From Hevea brasiliensis (Eukaryota > Streptophyta > Magnoliopsida > Malpighiales > Euphorbiaceae): DNA of 64,000 bases. The position numbers and the translations under genes are program-made. The stretch lies in NCBI RefSeq assembly GCF_030052815.1, contig NC_079496.1:80899652-80963651 (forward strand), written 5' to 3'. Below, piece after piece: positions 37,630-49,957 of this stretch. How positions within the stretch are numbered: the stretch's first letter is position 1; the number at the start of each line of letters is the position of its first letter. The notes below the pieces were generated by a model that worked only from the letters and a program-made list of their open reading frames with translations, was not told the DNA's origin and did no database searches.

Positions 37630-37656
37630 ACTCTTCCCCTCTAAATAAAAATTTCG

Positions 37657-39533
37657 TCATCAAAATTTACCTGATCTGAAGAGCTGAGGGAACTGTTGCC
37701 TCATTGTCTCCTCGCTCTCCCATGTTTCCTCTTTCGTGTTGTGGTGTCTCCATAGGATTTTCACTAGTGGAATTGTCTTGTTTCTGAGCTCTTTCACCTC
37801 TCGTGCCAAGATTTTAATCGATTCTTCTTCATATGTCAGGTCAGGTTGTACCACAATTTCTTCTGCTGAGATGACATGTGAAGGATCTGATCTGTATCTT
37901 CTGAGCATCAAGACATGGAACACATTATGTATCTTGTCCAGCTCAGGTGGTAAGGCTAATCGGTAGGCTACTGGTCCCACACGTTCCATAACTTCACATG
38001 GGCCAATGAACCTAGGGCTTAATTTTCCCTTTTTCCTGAATCTCAACACTTTCTTCCACAGTGATACTTTGAGAAATACCTTCTCGCCAACTTCGTACTC
38101 AATGTCCTTTCTCCTCAAGTCAGCATAAGATTTCTGTCGGTCTAAGGCAACTTTCAAATTAGCCTTTATCAGTTTCACCTTTTCCTCTGTCTATTTTATC
38201 AGGTCTGGCCCCACTAGCTTATCTTCACCCAATTTAGTTCAACATACAGGTGTTCTGTATTTTTTCCCATACAGTGCTTCATAGGGTGCCATTTGTATGC
38301 TAGCTTGATAGCTATTGTTGTATGCAAATTCTGCTAGTGGAAGGTATCTGTCCCAACTTCTTTCAAACTCAATAACACAACTTCTCAGCATATCCTCCAG
38401 GACCTATCACATATGTTCAGTTATTATTATCATTATCATTATCAGTTCAATTATTGTTTACAATAACTCAATGAGTTTCAGAAGTTACCTGGATTATTCT
38501 TTCTGACTGTCCATCCGTCTGAGGATGAAAAGCCGTACGAAAATGGAGTTGTGTGCCCAAGGATTCTTGTAATTTCTTCCAAAATCTAGATGTAAACCTC
38601 GGGTCTCTATCAGATATAATGGAAAGTGGAATTCCATGTAGTCTAACTATCTCACTGATGTACAATTCTACTAGCTTTTCCAGTGAGTAGTCAGTTCTAA
38701 CTGGCAGAAAATGTGTTGATTTGGTCAACCTATCCACAATCACCCATACTACATCATGCTTCTTCTGAGTGAGAGGTAGACCACTGACAAAGTCTATAGT
38801 GACTCGGTCCCATTTCTATTCAGGTATGTTTATGGGCTATAACAAACCTGATGGAACTTGATGTTCTGCTTTGACTTGCTGACATATCAAGCATCTAGTT
38901 ACATAGTCAACTATGTCCTTCTTCATACCTGGCCACCAGTATCGAAGTTTCAGGTCATAGTACATTTTTGTGCTTCCTGGGTGCATAGCATACACACTGT
39001 TATGTGCTTTTCTTAGAATACTGGTTTTCAATTCTTTATCATCTAAAACACACACTCTTTCTTTATAGTACAAGCACCCATTTTCTTTCACTTTATATTC
39101 AGTGTCCTTCCCTTCAGTGATTTTGCCCATAACAGCCATTAATTTCTCATCTGTCTTCTGTCCATCCTGTATCTGTTGTAACAAATTTGGCTTCACTTGC
39201 AACTCAGCCAAAATAACGCCATCATGAGTTAAGGACAGTTGGGTATTCAGAGATCTTAATGCTGCAATAGATTTTCTGCTTAAAGCATCAGCAACTACAT
39301 TTGCCTTCCAAGGGTGGTAGTCAATCACACAATTATAATCTTTCAGGAATTCAATCCATCACCTCTGTCTCAAATTAAGTTCCTTCTGGGTTAGCAGATA
39401 CTTCAGACTCTTATGGTCTGTGTATATGTAGCATTTTTCTCCATACAAGTAATGCCTCCATATCTTCAATGTGAAGATAATTGCTGCTAACTCTAAATCA
39501 TGAGTAGGGTAATTCTTTTCATGTGGCCTTAAT
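37657..39533 (-). pseudogene. pol: Chromovirus pol remnant: RNase H, integrase, chromodomain
   Basis: On the minus strand, in order: end of RNase H ([15 protein letters not shown], then VVADALSRK with the final Asp, 39480-39270), the integrase zinc domain (AHNSVYAMHPG... and CLICQQ, HHCC, around 38890-39000), the catalytic core ([25 protein letters not shown], with 35 residues between the second Asp and Glu), the C-terminal domain (KLSPRFIGPCEVMERVG; HNVFHVLMLRRY) and a chromodomain (ILWRHHNTKEETWE), ending at 37660. Stops occur near 38836, 38240 and 38178, and an 85-bp intron-like insertion splits the core. RT and protease are lost where an LTR entered at 39534. The chromodomain and long LTRs fit the Tekay/Del clade of chromoviruses. 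PPT and LTR follow directly, so the 3' end is native. Confidence 0.92.
38404..38488 (-). other. Candidate 85-bp intron in the integrase gene
   Basis: The minus strand reads ATCCAG, then GTAACTTCTGAAACTC, ending CATATGTGATAG, then GTCCTGGAG. Removing it restores ...[16 protein letters not shown]... in frame (phase 0), matching the uninterrupted integrase at about 61770. GT-AG ends and AT-richness fit a plant intron. A diverged copy lies at the same codon at 62222-62299. Confidence 0.6.
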
Positions 39534-39985
39534 TGTCACACCTTATCCCTTATAAGGCACGACATGTTCCCGTAGCATACCTAATGAATCACCGAACTCC
39601 ACCTACCCATAATCCATTAATTATGCTACAAAGGATTTTAAAACAAATCATAGCTTTTTATCTTATCAATTCTTTTGCAAAAAATTTCATGAGAATAGTT
39701 AAAATTCCATGTAAACATTCATTAGAAATAACGATAGACTAAATATTACAAAAGTTACATTTTCATAAGTCTCAAAGTAAAATACAAAATAGTTACAAAC
39801 TCAAAATGTGATAGCAATGCAATGCTTTTAAATACAAACTGCTCAATGTCCGTACATCCATACATATAGGTACAAAATACATCAAAAGGAAATTATAGGG
39901 GTATACCTACGATATATACCCAAAATCAATACCAAAATGCTGCTTTCAAGTCTCTCACTCGGCAGCCTTCTCCTTTCCCTTACCT

Positions 39986-40009
39986 GCGACAGCATAAAGA
40001 AGCTATCGC
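39986..40009 (-). promoter_or_regulatory. Hairpin 1 only (decayed double hairpin)
   Basis: GCGACAGC and GCTATCGC pair with one wobble; the second stem is destroyed (TAAGTATATCACTATG). Confidence 0.5.
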
Positions 40010-40274
40010 TAAGTATATCACTATGCACAACTAATAACTTTAAAACTTAAGGTAAAACACAATTTGTCAAAGTATAATAAATCACATTTTTCTTAAGCAT
40101 GAAAACTTCATAATAGTTCTAAGTCCATAAGAGCCATTTATTAGAATAACATTGCAAATGAGAAATCACACTTCATAAATCACAATTCACAAAGCATTAG
40201 TATTGCTAATATCAACACACAGTTTAGGCCATGACATAAAATTTCACGATCAGTGCCGTGTTGTACATCACGAC

Positions 40275-40852
40275 AAAGCAATCTCAACCTCACTAACCGT
40301 TATTAATGAGGGAAGGGCTAGCTGGCTAATGAGTACTCATGTAGTCTTACCCCACTAACCATTATTAATGGGAGACATAATCAATATAAATTATAAAACC
40401 CCAAGCGTAGTTACTCGGGAGTTAGAAGGGAATTGTCATGCTAACTGTGGTTTCAAAATAACTTTCAAGAGTTTCTAAATCAATAATCACGTTTGCAAAA
40501 TAATAACATATTCAAATCATCATAAAACCAATAAAAGGGGTGGCAACACACAAATTCCTTAAAGCAATCTCAACCTCACTAACCGTTATTAATGAGGGAA
40601 GGGCTAGCTAGCTAATGAGTACTCATGTAGTCTTACCCCACTAACCATTATTAATGGGAGACATAATCAATATCAATTATAAAACCCCAAGCGTTACTCT
40701 GGGAGTTAGAAGGACTGTCATGCTAACTGTGGTTTCAAAATAACTTTCAAGAGTTTCTAAATCAATAATCACGTTTGCAAAATAATAACATATTCAAATC
40801 ATCATAAAACCAATAAAGGGGGTGGCAACACACAAATTCCTCAAATACAAGA
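40275..40852. repeat. Tandem duplication, 286-bp unit
   Basis: Copy 1 is 40275-40560 and copy 2 starts at 40561 with AAAGCAATCTCAACCTCACT. The two differ by only a few bases and small indels, so the duplication is recent. It contains CTAACCGTTATTAATGAG repeats. Confidence 0.9.
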
Positions 40853-41415
40853 GAAAAAAAAAACATACGTCATTCAAAATAAACTCATTTCAAATCAAAC
40901 TCATTCAAATAAACTCATTCAAATCCATTACGAAGCTAAAACAAAGAAAAAGGTTAGTTATGCACAAACATTCAATGCTCTCCTTTCTCTTTAGTCACTA
41001 TTCCTTGTCCTTCCCAACCTCTTTCTCTACTGAAAATATACAAATAGAATGTCTCAATACGCATCTCAATTGCTGCCAAGAACTCATTACATCAATGTCT
41101 AATGCATCCCAAATTAGCTTTGTAAATTTTTTAAAATTTTGGTTTTGGACAATTTGGTGCCCCAATCTTTGAATCCAATTTTTACCTAGTTTCGATCATA
41201 ATTTGGTGAGGTGTTCTTCATGAAAATTGTTCATCTAGGTCTTAACTTTATTTTCCTTTTTGAATCGCCTAATTCGAAGCTATGTAGCTCAAGTTATGCC
41301 CAAAACACGATTACTATTCACGTCACTGTTCATGCTGCAGATTTAGTTCTAGCAGATTTATTGATCCAAATTCGTTTAGCAATTTCATCAAGTTAAGTCC
41401 ATAATTTGGTCTAAT

Positions 41416-42000
41416 GTTCTTCATACGAAATGTTCTACTATGTTTTAGGTTTCCATCGGTTCAAGAATTGCCTAAATTGGAGTTTTCTAGAGAGAGTTAT
41501 GGCCATGCAAAGTTTACTGTTTATATGGTAAATCTGCAATTCTGCAGATTCAGTGATTCAAATTTGCTCAGCAATTTGATTGGATTAAGTCCATAATTTG
41601 GCCTCAAGTTCTTCATATGAAATGTTCTACTATGTTCTTCATACGAAATGTTCTAATATGTTTTAGGTTTCCATCGGTTCAAGAATTGCCTAAATTGGAG
41701 TTTTCTAGAGAGAGTTATGGCCATGCAAAGTTTACTGTTTATATGGTAAATCTGCAATTCTGCAGATTCAGTGATTCAAATTTGCTCAGCAATTTGATTG
41801 GATTAAGTCCATAATTTGGCCTCAAGTTCTTCATATGAAATGTTCTACTATGTCTTAGGTTTCCATCGGTTCAAGAATTGCCTAAATCAGAGTTTTCTAG
41901 AGAGAGTTATGGCCATGCAAAATTTACTGTTGATATGGTCAAATTCTGCAGGTTCCATAATTGTGTCTCTAAGTTCAAGCCAAGGTTTAGGCAATTTCTG
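41416..42000. repeat. Tandem triplication, 192-bp unit plus 26-bp duplication
   Basis: Units start with GTTCTTCATAYGAAATG at 41416, 41608/41634 and 41826. A 26-bp piece is duplicated back to back at 41608-41659. The units explain the series of near-identical short ORFs here. Confidence 0.88.
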
Positions 42001-42608
42001 GGGAGTTTCTGTCACACCCTACCCCTCTGTAAGGCATGATATGATCCCGTAGTATACCTGATGAATTACCAACTCCGTCTACTGATAAGCCATTAAATAC
42101 ACTACAAGGGATTTTAAAAACTTTTCTTACTTCTTTTACAGTGGTGAGCACTATTTACAGGTGTTAAAGACTTTGGTGAACTGAAGTGAAACAACTAACT
42201 CATTTGATTTATTTGGAATATCTGTAAAAATTTTGGCAAGGTGCCATTTGTATTTTGGACAAAACAGTTCTTCAGAAAACCTGTAAAAAGCACTTCAATT
42301 ATTTTCCAAATCTCAACTCCAACATTTTTCTCAATACAACACATTTCTCAACTCAATTCCATAGAAATTTTTCAAAGTCTGAGATAAGGAAATATAATAC
42401 AATTTTTATAAGTCAAATAACTCATAATAAATTTACAACTTCAAGGTACAATTTGAATTTACAACTGCTCAAAACCAAAAACAAAATGTACATACAGTGT
42501 CATACATTACAGTACAAAATGCAAAATATTGGTATACTCATTATACCAGGTAATCCCTCACTGGATGTATTAGCAGCCTAGTCTGCTGCCCTGTCTATCT
42601 CTCTACCT

Positions 42609-42648
42609 GCGATAGCTATAAAAAACTATCGCTGAGACAATGTCTCAG
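42609..42648 (-). promoter_or_regulatory. Double hairpin, layer 3 LTR (perfect stems)
   Basis: GCGATAG pairs with CTATCGC and CTGAGAC pairs with GTCTCAG, both perfectly, followed by TGGTGCACAAC. Confidence 0.7.
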
Positions 42649-42844
42649 TGGTGCACAACATTAACCAAATACAATTTTAATTCACAATTCATAAATCATA
42701 TCAATAGTGGATACTTAAAACCATAGTTAAATTCAAGACAATGAATGTCATAAGGAATTTAAACTCCAATTCACAAATTATCAAAATTCATAATAACACA
42801 ATTTAGTCAAATAGTTTAAGAATACCGTATTGCCAATTCATGCA

Positions 42845-43200
42845 CAATTTGATCAAATAACTGAATAATACCTTTTTGCAAATCAATAACACAATTCGAT
42901 CAAATAACTGAATAATATCGTTTTGCAAATCAATAACACAATTCAATCAAATAACTGAATAATATTGTTTTGCAAATCAATAACACAATTGATCAAATAA
43001 CTGAATAATATCGTTTTGCAAATCAATAACACAATTGATCAAATAACTGAATAATATCGTTTTGCAAATCAATAACACAATTGATCAAATAACTGAATAA
43101 TATCGTTTTGCAAATCAATAAAACAATTGATCAAATAACTGAATAATATCGTTTTGCAAATCAATAACACCATTCGATCAAATAATTGAACAATACAATG
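42845..43200. repeat. ~56-bp minisatellite inside a gypsy LTR
   Basis: About six to seven copies of a unit combine GATCAAATAACTGAATAATA, TCGTTTTGCAAATCAA and TAACACAATT. The family A LTR has only one copy (around 15225-15285), so the array expanded within this LTR. Confidence 0.9.
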
Positions 43201-43279
43201 TTGCCAATCAATAACACAATTTAGGTCATGACACAAATTTTTCCATATATGCCGTGTTGTACACCACGACAAGACATAC

Positions 43280-43455
43280 TCACCCCAATAATCGAAATCA
43301 ATGAGGGAGGAAGCTAGCTATCTAATGAGAACTCATCCACACTCACCTCAGACTGACAAGTCAAAGAGGGAGGAACATAATCATACTCACCCCAGACTGG
43401 TAAGTCAAAGAGGGAGGAATAACCACACTCACCCCATTAATGGAGGAGGAACATA
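43280..43455. repeat. ~46-bp repeat, AGAGGGAGGA type
   Basis: Three imperfect units of CACTCACC(T/C)CAGACTG, AAGTCAAAGAGGGAGGA and similar. It is also present in the LTRs at 52680-52850 and 58985-59155. Confidence 0.7.
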
Positions 43456-43594
43456 GTATCAGTGTCATGCCAATTGTGAGTCAAAACAATTCCAAACATT
43501 TTATTCAAATGATCCGTAAGAATCCAATAAATTTCCAAAGTTATAATTTCATTCACAAAATGGCAACACAATTCGTAATTCACTTCAATTTCCA

Positions 43595-43715
43595 CAAAAA
43601 CCATTTACAGTGCTTTTCAATCAATAAGTATCCATCAATATCATTCAAACAATTTTTCACAGTTTCAAACCATTCACAATGTTTTTCAATCAATAAGTGT
43701 CCGTCAAACACATTT
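43595..43715. repeat. ~74-bp tandem duplication in LTR
   Basis: The phrase TTTTTCAATCAATAAGTRTC with flanks occurs twice, followed by a similar CATT(T/C)AAACAATTT spacer. It is also seen in the sister LTRs around 52430-52530 and 58735-58840. Confidence 0.65.
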
Positions 43716-46700
43716 CCACAATTTAAAACAATAATATACAAATAGTCAATATTTATTTCAATTGAAAAATTCAAGAGAAATAGTTGTTGTGCACAAACCT
43801 CTGATGTTGTCCCACAGTCCGGACTCGGTGTTTCCTTCCCTTTTCTTTGAGTCCTTGTTAACTGAGAAACACAATTTGAAGTGTTTCAGTACTAAATTAA
43901 ACTGTCTCTATCGATGGTGTTTGGTAAATAATGCACTGAACTCAATTATTCACTTAATCACCTAATATACCGACCCTCGTTGCGTTTTAGGTAAATTAGG
44001 TTTTAGTGTCGTTAATATGTCACATTCGATAGGGTTTTAGGTTTGGTACGTTTTACCAAAGTCATTTTCTTGTTTAGTGCATTTTAATGCAAATTGCTGG
44101 ATTCCGGGACACTGGTTTGACCTAGCCGGACGATCTAGTTCCCTCGGTTTTCGGGTCTCGGTCGAAACTAAAAATTTGTAGATCTAGGTCTTATGGACCG
44201 CAGTGCAAAATTTTAGGTCAATCCGAGTTAAGTAGACCAAGTTATGGTCATTACACTATTGCTGGTCAATTGGTATCAAATTAGGTCAATTTTGGGTCAA
44301 TTAGGTCAACTCTGGTAAGGCCAGTTAATGGAACCGAACTTGTGCAAGTTGTTTGACTTGCTTATGGTCATTTCTGGGCTTTGGTGTCTTCATAAGACTT
44401 GTAGGTATGGGTCTTAACTATTCATGGTTAAAATTTCAGGTCAATTGGACCTGTTTTGAGTGAGTTATGGGCTAAACACTCACTGCTGCCCAATTGGTCA
44501 TTTTTCAGGTCCTAATTGCACCTAATCCGAATTGGTCATTTTCTTAGGTCACCTTGCAAGCAGAATTTTGGTATGTTTTCTCAATGAAAGTTGGCACATT
44601 TTGTGCCTAGTTCCACCTCCAATTGGTCTCATACCAATTGAGGTTACACATTTAAACTTATTAGCTAAAATGTACACTGCCCTTGGTTACTTTGCTTAAC
44701 ACACATCAATCACACACATTTACCTTGCAATTTGTTCACTTCCCTACCAATCTGTTTTGGTACATTACCAAAAGCATATTCCACTTTACATTAACATTAC
44801 TTTGGGCAGATTACAATTACCCTCAACACACCAAATATAATTCACATTTACAAATTCTAAGTACCATTACATACACACCTAACCATTACAAATCTTACAT
44901 ACACTTTACAATATCAATCTACATACATATCCATCAATCCTTCTAGGTCAATATTCTGCCTACACTTCCATGAATACATACATTTACTCAAGTGTTCCCA
45001 AGCTGCCGAAAATTGTCCTTCAACATCAAAGTGCCCTACAATTTACCAATTCCCATCCAAGAGCATAAATCACCATATATATGTGAAATAATTCACTAGG
45101 ATATTAAATCACCAAGATCAACATTATTTCTCATCAATTATATGCATAATAAATCATTAAATGCGTGACCCCATGGCTGTCCAAAAATGGCTATCTCAAT
45201 AACTATTTAAACTTTAAAATTTCCTTCACCAAACTAACACCCATTACATGAACATAAAGTTTAACAAAGGAATTCTCAAAAATGTAAACTTACCTTTGAT
45301 TGTAATTTGCTAAACCTTCACCAAACTTCTCAAATTTGGTATCAATATCTTCCTTGTGATGTGTAGACCATTTTTTATGAAGGAACTCAAGTGATTAGAA
45401 GTGAAATGAGTGGTTAGATGAGCTTGCATGAAAAATGGCCATGGTGGTTCCCATTTTCTTCAATTCGGCAATGTTTATGAAATGAGGAAGATGAACATTC
45501 TGATGGGTTTAGTGGACTTACATCAGCCACATTTTATGTTTAATTTAATCCTTTAGTGGTCCACTTACTCATTTAATTATATAATAATGCTTAAATGTGT
45601 TATTTACACATTTTTCACTCCATTTTTGGCTATTTACTTTATGTACCACCAAATTAATTTTTCATTTCATTTTCTAAGTGTAATATTATTTATTTTTAAT
45701 GGACATTTAGGTCAAAAGACACTTCGGGATATCAAATGACCATAATGCCCCTGTTCAGGTGGCATTCCCGATTTTTCGGTATTACCGGGTTTTGTCTGTT
45801 TTTCGATTTCTCACTTTTCTTTGTACTAATTATTTAATTTTTCTTTAATCATTCTAATGAGATTTATACTTCAATAAGGGTCTATTTATGTCCTAAAAAT
45901 GTTTTCCAGGGTTCCTCATGATCCGAGGCAGATCAACGGTCCACGCCGTGACTTCCCGGTGCGGTCACCCATCGCTAGGTTTCCCGGCTCACTTATTCGG
46001 TTACATTTCTTTGCTATGATTTTTCCTTTGTTTTTCTTGTATTTTCTTTTCTTGTATTTCATTATTTATGTCTCCTCTCTCATATCAAGGTGTGGTTCTA
46101 GGCATCCTATGTCACACCCTGCCCCTCTGTAAGGCATAACATGATCCCGTAGTATACCTAATGAATTACCAACTCCGTCTACTGATAACCCATTAAATAC
46201 ACTACAAGGGATTTTCAAAACTTTTCTTACTTCTTTTACAGTGGTGAGCACTATTTACAGGTGTTAAAAACCTTTTTGAACTGAAGTGATAAAACTGACA
46301 CATTTGACTTAATTGGAGTTTCTGTAAAAATTTTGGCAGAGTGCCATCTGTATTTTGGATAAAACAGTTCTTCAGAAAACCTGTAAAAAGCACTTCAATA
46401 TGTATTTGCAAATCTCAACTCCAATATATTTCTCAACACAACATATTTCTCAATTCAAATCCATAGTGATTTTTCAAAGACTGAGATACAAGAAATATAA
46501 TACAAAACTATTTAAGTAAATGAAATCTCAGATTTACATTCACGATAAATTACATTTAATTACATACCAAAATATTTTACAAGAGTTTCTATACAACTGC
46601 TCAAATAATTTACATACATATTATTACATGCTTACATCAAAACCTATGTACATGGGTATATCTATGATATACCTGGAGCTGATCTGAATGTATCCTCAAA

Positions 46701-46734
46701 GCAACTTAATCACTGCTCTATGCTCTGCTTACCT

Positions 46735-46773
46735 GCGACAGCATACAAAGCTATCGCTGAGTGGTGAACTCAG
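46735..46773 (-). promoter_or_regulatory. Double hairpin, layer 4 LTR
   Basis: GCGACAGC/GCTATCGC (one wobble) and CTGAGT/ACTCAG, then TGGTGCACAAC. Confidence 0.65.
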
Positions 46774-47039
46774 TGGTGCACAACTATAATTTAAAACATA
46801 GTACAATATACATTGACAAATTTTAAAGAAATAATTTGAGAATCGAATCTCGATCAAATTTCACAACTCAAAATATTCATTGCCAATAATGTAAATCATT
46901 TGTATAAATAACTTGGAGCACAAAATTCAATTTATCAAATCTTGACTATCCATTAAGTAATTCCAACAAAATCAATTACACACAAACCATAATTGAAATC
47001 ACCATTCCTTACCATTCAAAAGCCATTCTCAGATCTCAA

Positions 47040-47235
47040 AATCATTTTGTATCTCAAAATCATAATCAGATCTCAAAAGTCATTATGCATCTCAAAACCA
47101 TGTTGTATCTCAAAATCAATCTTTATCTCACTAACTATGCAAGACTAATCCGAAGGGCCATATTCGATGTGATTCTAACTCCCTATGGTCGGGAGGTCGA
47201 CCGATTCTAACTCCCTATGGTCGGGGAGGTCGAAT
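47040..47235. repeat. Short direct repeats in layer 4 LTR
   Basis: ATCTCAAAA(T/C)CAT phrases repeat about every 20 bp (47040-47130). A ~31-bp unit with TTCTAACTCCCTATGGTCGG is duplicated at about 47172-47232. Confidence 0.75.
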
Positions 47236-49952
47236 CATCGTGCACAGTACCATCATAATAATGAATCTTCCGTAAGGGCCATAACGATAAAATAAACTTA
47301 GATCTAACCTCAAATCAGAGGAAAATCTAAGCCTGTGCACGTACCATGGTAATCAAAACACAACTCACTCCATTGTCTTCTCAACAAATGAGAGAGACGG
47401 GTAATAACCTAGTCAAGCATCTATAGTGAGATATAAAACAATATCACAATCCTTTTAGTGAGCATAAATCACAATATAATTCGATTCAAATTCAATTCCA
47501 ATATCCAATAATTTTTTTATGCTCATCACAATTCAAATCATAAATTTGCATTTTTCCATGAAAATTACCATCACAATTCAAAACATGTTCTATCACAATT
47601 TTCCAAAACATACTTTATTCAATCCATAACAATGCTTAATATTTGTGGAAATACCATTTCACAAAGCTAAATTCATACATACTATAACAATTTCAATAAT
47701 CATTGAATTAAATCCAATGCTTGTTAAACATAATACATAAGAAAAATATGTCATTTAATCATATGAAATATTCAAAACAAAATCAATTAAAAACTAGTTG
47801 TGCACAAACCTCTGATGACTGTCTCTCTGATCTGGACTGGTGTTTTCTTCCCTTTTCTCGAGTCTTTGGTAATCGAGAAACACAATTTGAAGTGTTTCAA
47901 GACTAATTTAAACGTCTCTATCGATGGTGTTTGGTAAATAATGCATCAACTCAATTATTCACTTAATCACCTAATATACCGACCTCGCTATGCTTTAGGT
48001 AAATTAGGTTTTAGTGTCGTTAATATGTCACATTTGATAGTGTTTTAGGTTTGTTTTGTATTACCATAGTCATTTCCTTGATTAGTGCATTTTATTGCAA
48101 ATTTCTGGATTCCGACAATCGGGTTTGACCTAACCGGACGATCTAGTTCCCTCGGTTTTCGGGTCTCGGTCAAAACTACAAACTTGTAGATCTAGGTCTT
48201 ATTGCACGCGGTGCAAAATTTCAGGTCAATCCGAGTTAAGTAGACCAAGTTATGGTACCATTTTAGGTCAATTTTAGGTCAAATTGGTCAATTCTGGTTC
48301 GGCCAGTTTTTGGACCCGAACTTGTGCAAGTTGTTTGACTTGCTTATGGTCATTTCTGGGCTTTGGTGTCTTCATAAGACTTGTAGGTATGGGTCTTAAC
48401 TATTCTTGGTCAAAATTTCAGGTCAATTGGACCTGGTTTGAGTGAGTTATGGCCTAAACACTCACTGCTGCCCAATTGGTCATTTTTCAGGTCCTAATTG
48501 CACCTAATCCGAATTGGTCATTTTTTTAGGTCACCTTGCAAGCAGAATTTTGGCATGGTTTCTCAATGAAAGTTGGCACATTTTGTGCCTAGTTTCACCT
48601 CAAATTGGTCTCATACCAATTGAGGTTACACATTCAAGGTTATAGGCTAAAATATACACTGCCCTCAATATGCATTTCACACCCCAACTTCAAACACACA
48701 CTTACCTTTGCCATTTGTTTACTTACCTACCAAACTGTTTTGGCACATTACCAAAAGCATTTTCTACATTACATTAGCATTATTTTGGGCAGATTCCAAT
48801 CACCCTCAACACACCAAATATCATTCACAATTACAATTTCTAAGTACCATTACAAACACACCTAAACATTACAAACTTTACATACACTTTACAATGTTAA
48901 TTTACATACATATCATCAATCCTTCTAGGTCAATATTCTGCCCACACTTCCTTCAATATATACCATTACTCAAGTGTCCACAAGCTGCCACAAACCATTC
49001 TTCAACATCACATTGCCGTCCCATATACCAATTCCCATCAAAGTGCATAATTCACCATATAAACATGAAATAATTCACTAAGTTACTAAATCACCATGAT
49101 TAACATTATTTCTCATTAATTATATGCACAAATACCTCATCAAAAACGTGACTCATGGCTGTCCAAAATGAAAATAACAATAACCCTTCAAACTCAAAAT
49201 TTTCCTTCACCAATCTAACACCCATAACATGAACATAAACTTTAACAAAGAATTTCTCAAAAATGCAAACTTACCTTTAATTGTAACTTGCTAAACCTTC
49301 ACCAAACTTCTCAAAATTGGTATCAATATCTTCCTTGTGGTGTGTAGACCATTTTTCATGAAGCTATCAAAGTGATTGGAGTTGAAAATGGGGAGTGCAT
49401 GGAGCTTTGAAGAAAAACGTTAATGGTGGCTTTCTTTTCTTTCTCAAATCGGCTAGGTTTAATGGAATGAGGAAGATGACCTTTGAGTGGGAATAATCTG
49501 CCCACTTATGAAGTAATTTAATCATTTTAATGTTCTTAGTGGTCCACTAAAGAATTTAAGTCATATTTTATGTTAAATTCCCACTTATTCCACATTTAAC
49601 CCATGATTTTTGCTATTTACTTTAGGTACCACTAAACTAATTTTTCATTTTATTTTCTAAGTGTAATACTATTTATTTTTAATGGACATTTAGGTCAAAA
49701 GACAATTCGGGGTGTCAAATGACCATAATGCCCCTGTTCGGGTTACGTTCCTGATTTTTCAGTAAAACCGTATTTTGTCTGTTTTTCGATTTCTCACTTT
49801 TCTTTGTACTAATTATTTAATTTTTCTTTAATCTTTCTAATGAGATTTATACTTCAATAAGGTTCTATTTAAGTCCTAAAAATATTTTCCGTGGTTCCCG
49901 CATCCAGGAGCTAGTCAACGGTCCACGCCGTGACTTCCTGGCATCACCCATC

Positions 49953-49957
49953 GCTAG
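49953..49957. other. Target-site duplication GCTAG (left copy)
   Basis: GCTAG directly precedes the LTR at 49958 and is repeated at 60123-60127. Single-copy empty sites are visible in sister LTRs (around 45973 and 60796). Confidence 0.9.

Larger units (their letters stand above)
39534..42009 (-). mobile_element. Gypsy LTR, nested layer 2 (sense 3' part)
   Basis: It begins TGTCACACCTTATCCC at 39534 inside the RNase H coding sequence, and is itself broken at 42010 by another LTR. It contains a decayed double hairpin (39986-40009), a 286-bp tandem duplication and a 192-bp tandem triplication. Small ORFs at 41211-42052 come from the repeat. Confidence 0.85.
42010..46109 (-). mobile_element. Gypsy LTR, nested layer 3
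   Basis: It starts TGTCACACCCTACCCC at 42010 and runs to 46109, where the next LTR enters about 70 bp short of its sense 5' end (GGCATCCTA). Along the way are the double hairpin (42609-42648), a ~56-bp minisatellite, GAGGGAGGA repeats (43280-43450) and a donor-like GTAAGT after AAAG (minus, 45293-45288). At 4.1 kb it is longer than its relatives because of the repeats. Confidence 0.88.
46110..49957 (-). mobile_element. Gypsy 3' LTR of the rearranged element (layer 4), main segment
   Basis: It starts TGTCACACCCTGCCCC at 46110. The first ~165 bp are identical to the LTR at 63812, which marks them as the two LTRs of one element (internal 60992-63811). It is mosaic: 46490-46950 resembles family D (32880-33200) while the ends resemble layer 3. 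It contains duplicated CTAACTCCCTATGGTCGG phrases (47180-47230) and a donor-like GTAAGT (minus, 49274-49269). It is interrupted at 49958 by the plus-strand gag-only element. Confidence 0.85.

Noticed and set aside
42845..43200. Regular repeats resembling a CRISPR array
   Set aside because: The units are contiguous with no unique spacers, in a plant retrotransposon LTR.
43069..43272. 67-codon open frame with internal repeats
   Set aside because: It is a translation of the 56-bp minisatellite; the unit length leaves one frame open by chance.
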